Source of the DNA: Abelmoschus esculentus
Taxonomy: Eukaryota; Streptophyta; Magnoliopsida; Malvales; Malvaceae
NCBI GenBank assembly: GCA_035048815.1
Contig: JAUCBN010000013.1
Location: 5,840,501 to 5,904,500 of the forward strand
Direction of reading: 5' to 3'
DNA: 64,000 bases
A program made the translations under genes and the position numbers. The notes beneath the pieces are model-generated. The model had not been told where the DNA came from and searched no databases. It saw only the letters and a program-made list of their open reading frames with translations. Each line of letters starts with the position of its first letter. Within the stretch, counting starts at the first letter, position 1. Below are positions 61,083 through 64,000 of this stretch, one piece after another.

Positions 61083-63222
61083 GGTTTGCCTTTCCTTAGC
61101 TCTAGAGCTTCAGCACAGATCTTTTCTCCACGAAAGAACATGTTAACCACACATATATAAGTGTTAGCACGAATGTTTCGGTGATAAATAATAAAAAACT
61201 AACTAAAAAACAAAATAAAAGTTTAATAAAATAATAAATAAATTAAAAAAAAACAGAAAATAGAGGTTACACGTTTTTGGAGTGCTCGGATCCGCGCGTT
61301 TCTAAGTGGATAAAGGTAAATCACCCTTTAGGTCCTCCCAATTTTAAGTTGTCACTAAAGAGGCCGATGTTTTAACGTACCATGATGTTAGCCTAAAAAG
61401 TATACCTTGGTATCGAATTCATGTGCTATTAAAACCTAAAATTTTGATAAGATAACTTAGGTTTAAAATTAAATAAAATTGATAGGTAAATAACTAGTGA
61501 CATTAATAATTTAAATAGGTTTTAACATATAATTGATGAAGCCCTTGTAGGTTAGAACTTAAAATGAACAAGATAAAATTGACCATGCATTTAACCCTTT
61601 TGAGGCAGAATTTATATTCCTTTAAATTTGGGTGAGATTTCCTATCTAGAGGACGTCTCATTCAGCTTAAGTTTAAAGGGGATGTAATTTCTAAATTAAA
61701 AGGATATCTTCAATTCAAGTAATGTTTAATTAACAATGGAGAATTAAATTAATATCTATCTTCAAAATATCAAAATGTCACGTGAAATTAATAAGGTACC
61801 AATTTTTTGGGCATTTATAAGGGTCGTCCTTACACGTAACCGACTCCCGAACCCAAAGTTTTTTTTTTTAAAACGAATCTCTGGTTTGTTTTATGGCGTC
61901 GGACCTACCAAATGGCCGATAGCGATTCCAAATCAAATTTCTCAAATTAAATTATATACGTTTTTTAATAAAATATGGGTTTTTCAAGATTAAAAATGAT
62001 AAAATTCATATTTTTTAAAATTAATTCACTAAGCCATTCTTTCACACGCATTTCGGTTTTAAAACGGTCGCGACAATAAGCTAACAATTCCGCAACTTCA
62101 TGTGTAATACAATTAGAAACCCTCCTGGATACGCTAGTTGGTAAATGCATAAAGGAATCTGTTTCACCTACTTTGTTTTTTTCCTTGGGGGAAACCACCA
62201 TTTCCTTTACTTGAACTCCAGGTTTTAGCAAACTGGAGTTGGTAAGCTTGATCTTGATTTTAAAGAAATTGGAAATGGTACCAACCTTGCAAGTTTTAAC
62301 ATGCTCTGAGATATCCCAGTGTTTTGTGCGAGGTTAGCTTAAGGCACAAACAAGGATGAGGGAGCCATCAGCCATGCGAGTTCAGTCGTGTAGGCAAGGC
62401 TCCTTCCAGGGTGAAATTTCCGCTTCGTTGGATTTTCTAACACGCCAAGCTAAGGTAGGAGATGCGCTTATATTATTAAACTGTCAAAACCTCTAACATG
62501 ACTGAACATGGCTTCACATGTTACTCGATTATAAGCCAAAAACAAACGAATTAAATGAAGCTGGTATGGTTGGCTTCAAAATTGTTGGATTAAAACAATG
62601 CCAAGTGTTATCGAAAAATGCATACATTTAATGCTAAAGTGATAGCTTGAAGCCAAAATGTTGGAGTAGTGAAATTTGGGGCGTTAGTGACGAAAAAAAA
62701 AAGAATTAAAAAGAAAAGAAAAGCAAATAAAAAATTATCTTATATATACCATTACAACGACTTTCTCCGAGTCTGATGTATCTGTTACACAGATAACAGA
62801 ACTCTGTCCTGTTCCCACAGACTTCGTAAAATAACAAAACAACATCAATACTATAAGAGTTTCACCTACAAAATATCATTGGAATCTTTTCCCTGAGAAA
62901 TGATTCAAAAAGTAGTACAGAATGCTTGGCCAGAGCAACTATTAATTCATCTAATAATTAAAGGTGCTCATAATATTTATCTCGTGAAAATTTAAACTTT
63001 GTTATAAAAATATAATATTTTTATTTAATAAAAAATATCAATTTAAGGAAATTAATAAAATAAAAGTTGATAATGTTGATTTGCATAATATATTAAATGT
63101 ATCCTTAATATTGAGAAAGACGTTAAAGAATACATATTAAGAATCAACATGAAAAGTTTTCATACTAGCATGAATTCATTATATCCCTTAAAATAAGTAT
63201 AATGTTAAACTTAATTCTTGAT

Positions 63223-63257
<35 letters not shown>

Positions 63258-63605
63258 AAAATTTATTCTTACTCTGTTTTTAAATTAAATTTTATTAACA
63301 TTGCGAGTAAATGGCACAGTAGCATACGAGAAAAAGGGTTTTCAATTTTTTTTAAAAAAGTTATTATTAGTGATAATAATTAGGAATTACAAAAAAGGCA
63401 ACAGTTCCAATTTTCATGTACATAACTTCAAGAGTCCAGAAGCAAATGTGGCGATGGGATTGCCCACAGAAGATCAGAATCTGAAATGAGTCTTTAATTT
63501 TAATACATCAAATAGTCTACGCTCTAGGAGAAATTTCGGATACAGAAGTGGAGTACGTAAGCTTTGGAACTGGTTTACACAAGCCACTCTGCATCATCAG
63601 CACTT
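61083..63605. other. Intergenic; possible repeat-derived middle; TA microsatellite
   Basis: Begins with the lyase promoter. The part around 61290-62480 has the look of degenerate LTR or transposon sequence ('ccgactcccgaacccaaag' and 'aatggccgatagcgattcc' resemble phrases common in plant LTR flanks). No enzyme domain is readable. From 62900 the sequence is AT-rich. A (TA)n microsatellite spans 63225-63257. No gene seen. Confidence 0.4.
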
Positions 63606-63765
63606 CTAAATTACCAGACCGGACTCCGCTGTCTTCTGGAAAAGAAGTGATCCTAATAAAACAGCAATCCCGGCTATGGCAATGGTGAATACAAGTCGTC
63701 TCCGAGAATAATCAGGTGGCTGCCTTCTCTGAGCACCTTGCTCCCCTTCAGCTGGCCTCACATCC
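63606..63765 (-). CDS. Last exon of a tail-anchored membrane protein (gene continues beyond the right edge)
   Basis: A TTTAG acceptor at 63766-63770 opens an exon coding 52 residues to the stop at 63606. Its polar start DVRPAEGEQGAQRRQPPDY is followed by SRRR and a single hydrophobic helix LVFTIAIAGIAVLLGSLLF, then QKTAESGLVI. Positive charge before one C-terminal helix and only ten residues after it is the layout of a tail-anchored ER or organelle membrane protein. The exon starts in phase 2, so coding sequence precedes it beyond base 64000. I cannot name the family from this tail. Confidence 0.6.
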
Positions 63766-64000
63766 CTAAACATAGGTTCCAAATGCAGGAAATTAAACCT
63801 ATGATATTTGGTACAATTCCCTTTAGACGATGCAGAAAACAAAGAGCTAAATCCTGATACAATTTTCAGATACAACTAAAAGAAGTGTGCGTCAAATGTT
63901 GGCAGTAAAACATCATATAGGTTCCATTAGTATCCAGGTGAGATCAAAACAAGTTCGAATATGCACTATTTCCTGGCCTACAATGGGTGTAGTTACTAGG

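Noticed and set aside
1..64000. tRNA, rRNA, CRISPR, operon or bacterial features
   Set aside because: None seen; the sequence is a plant nuclear genome segment.

Overview
This window is nuclear DNA from a core eudicot plant. It has many short exons, AT-rich introns with GT..AG borders, plant-specific gene families (two-dsRBD DRB protein, glucan water dikinase, plant rhamnogalacturonate lyase, plant mobile domain) and DNA transposon remnants. The protein sequences feel Malvales-like (Gossypium or relatives), but that is an impression from memory and not a demonstrated assignment. All exon models below were read by eye from splice borders, reading phase and family conservation.

Layout, left to right. 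(1) 1-13,300: four minus-strand genes. These are the 5' part of the AP-4 complex mu subunit (cut by the left edge), a beta carbonic anhydrase with an organelle-type presequence, a small bHLH factor with an ACT-like tail, and a small PWWP-domain protein with a Lys/Ser-rich tail. A 728-bp foldback element with a 9-bp target duplication lies between the first two. (2) 14,172-19,939: a 5.75-kb Mutator-like element (MULE). It has about 300-bp GC-rich terminal repeats, a 10-bp target duplication, a decayed transposase gene, and a convergent, internally deleted plant-mobile-domain gene. (3) 19,940-26,070: gene-poor, with a second foldback element whose core is degenerate telomere-like sequence, an orphan AT-hook reading frame and a probable retroelement remnant. 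(4) 26,074-33,910: a 27-exon kinesin-4 gene (KIN-4C type) on the plus strand. (5) 34,694-39,587: an 18-exon NADPH-cytochrome P450 reductase (minus). (6) 41,170-42,638: a DRB4-like dsRNA-binding protein (plus). (7) 43,718-44,157: a small unrecognised gene with an N-terminal hydrophobic segment (minus). (8) 45,084-54,366: a 31-exon alpha-glucan water dikinase of the GWD2 type (minus). (9) 57,365-61,082: a 15-exon rhamnogalacturonate lyase (minus). (10) 63,606-63,765: the last exon of a tail-anchored membrane protein (minus), whose other exons lie beyond the right edge.

The genes are ordinary housekeeping or developmental genes and do not form one pathway. AP-4 mu, P450 reductase, GWD2 and rhamnogalacturonate lyase appear in the same relative order as I recall for Arabidopsis AT4G24550, AT4G24520, AT4G24450 and AT4G24430, so the window looks like a conserved segment with other genes interleaved. 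The most unusual points are the MULE carrying a convergent plant-mobile-domain gene, the foldback element around telomere-like repeats, four or five GC-AG introns, a single in-frame TGA in the DRB4-like gene followed by 71 open codons, and a duplicated scrap of the last GWD2 exon.
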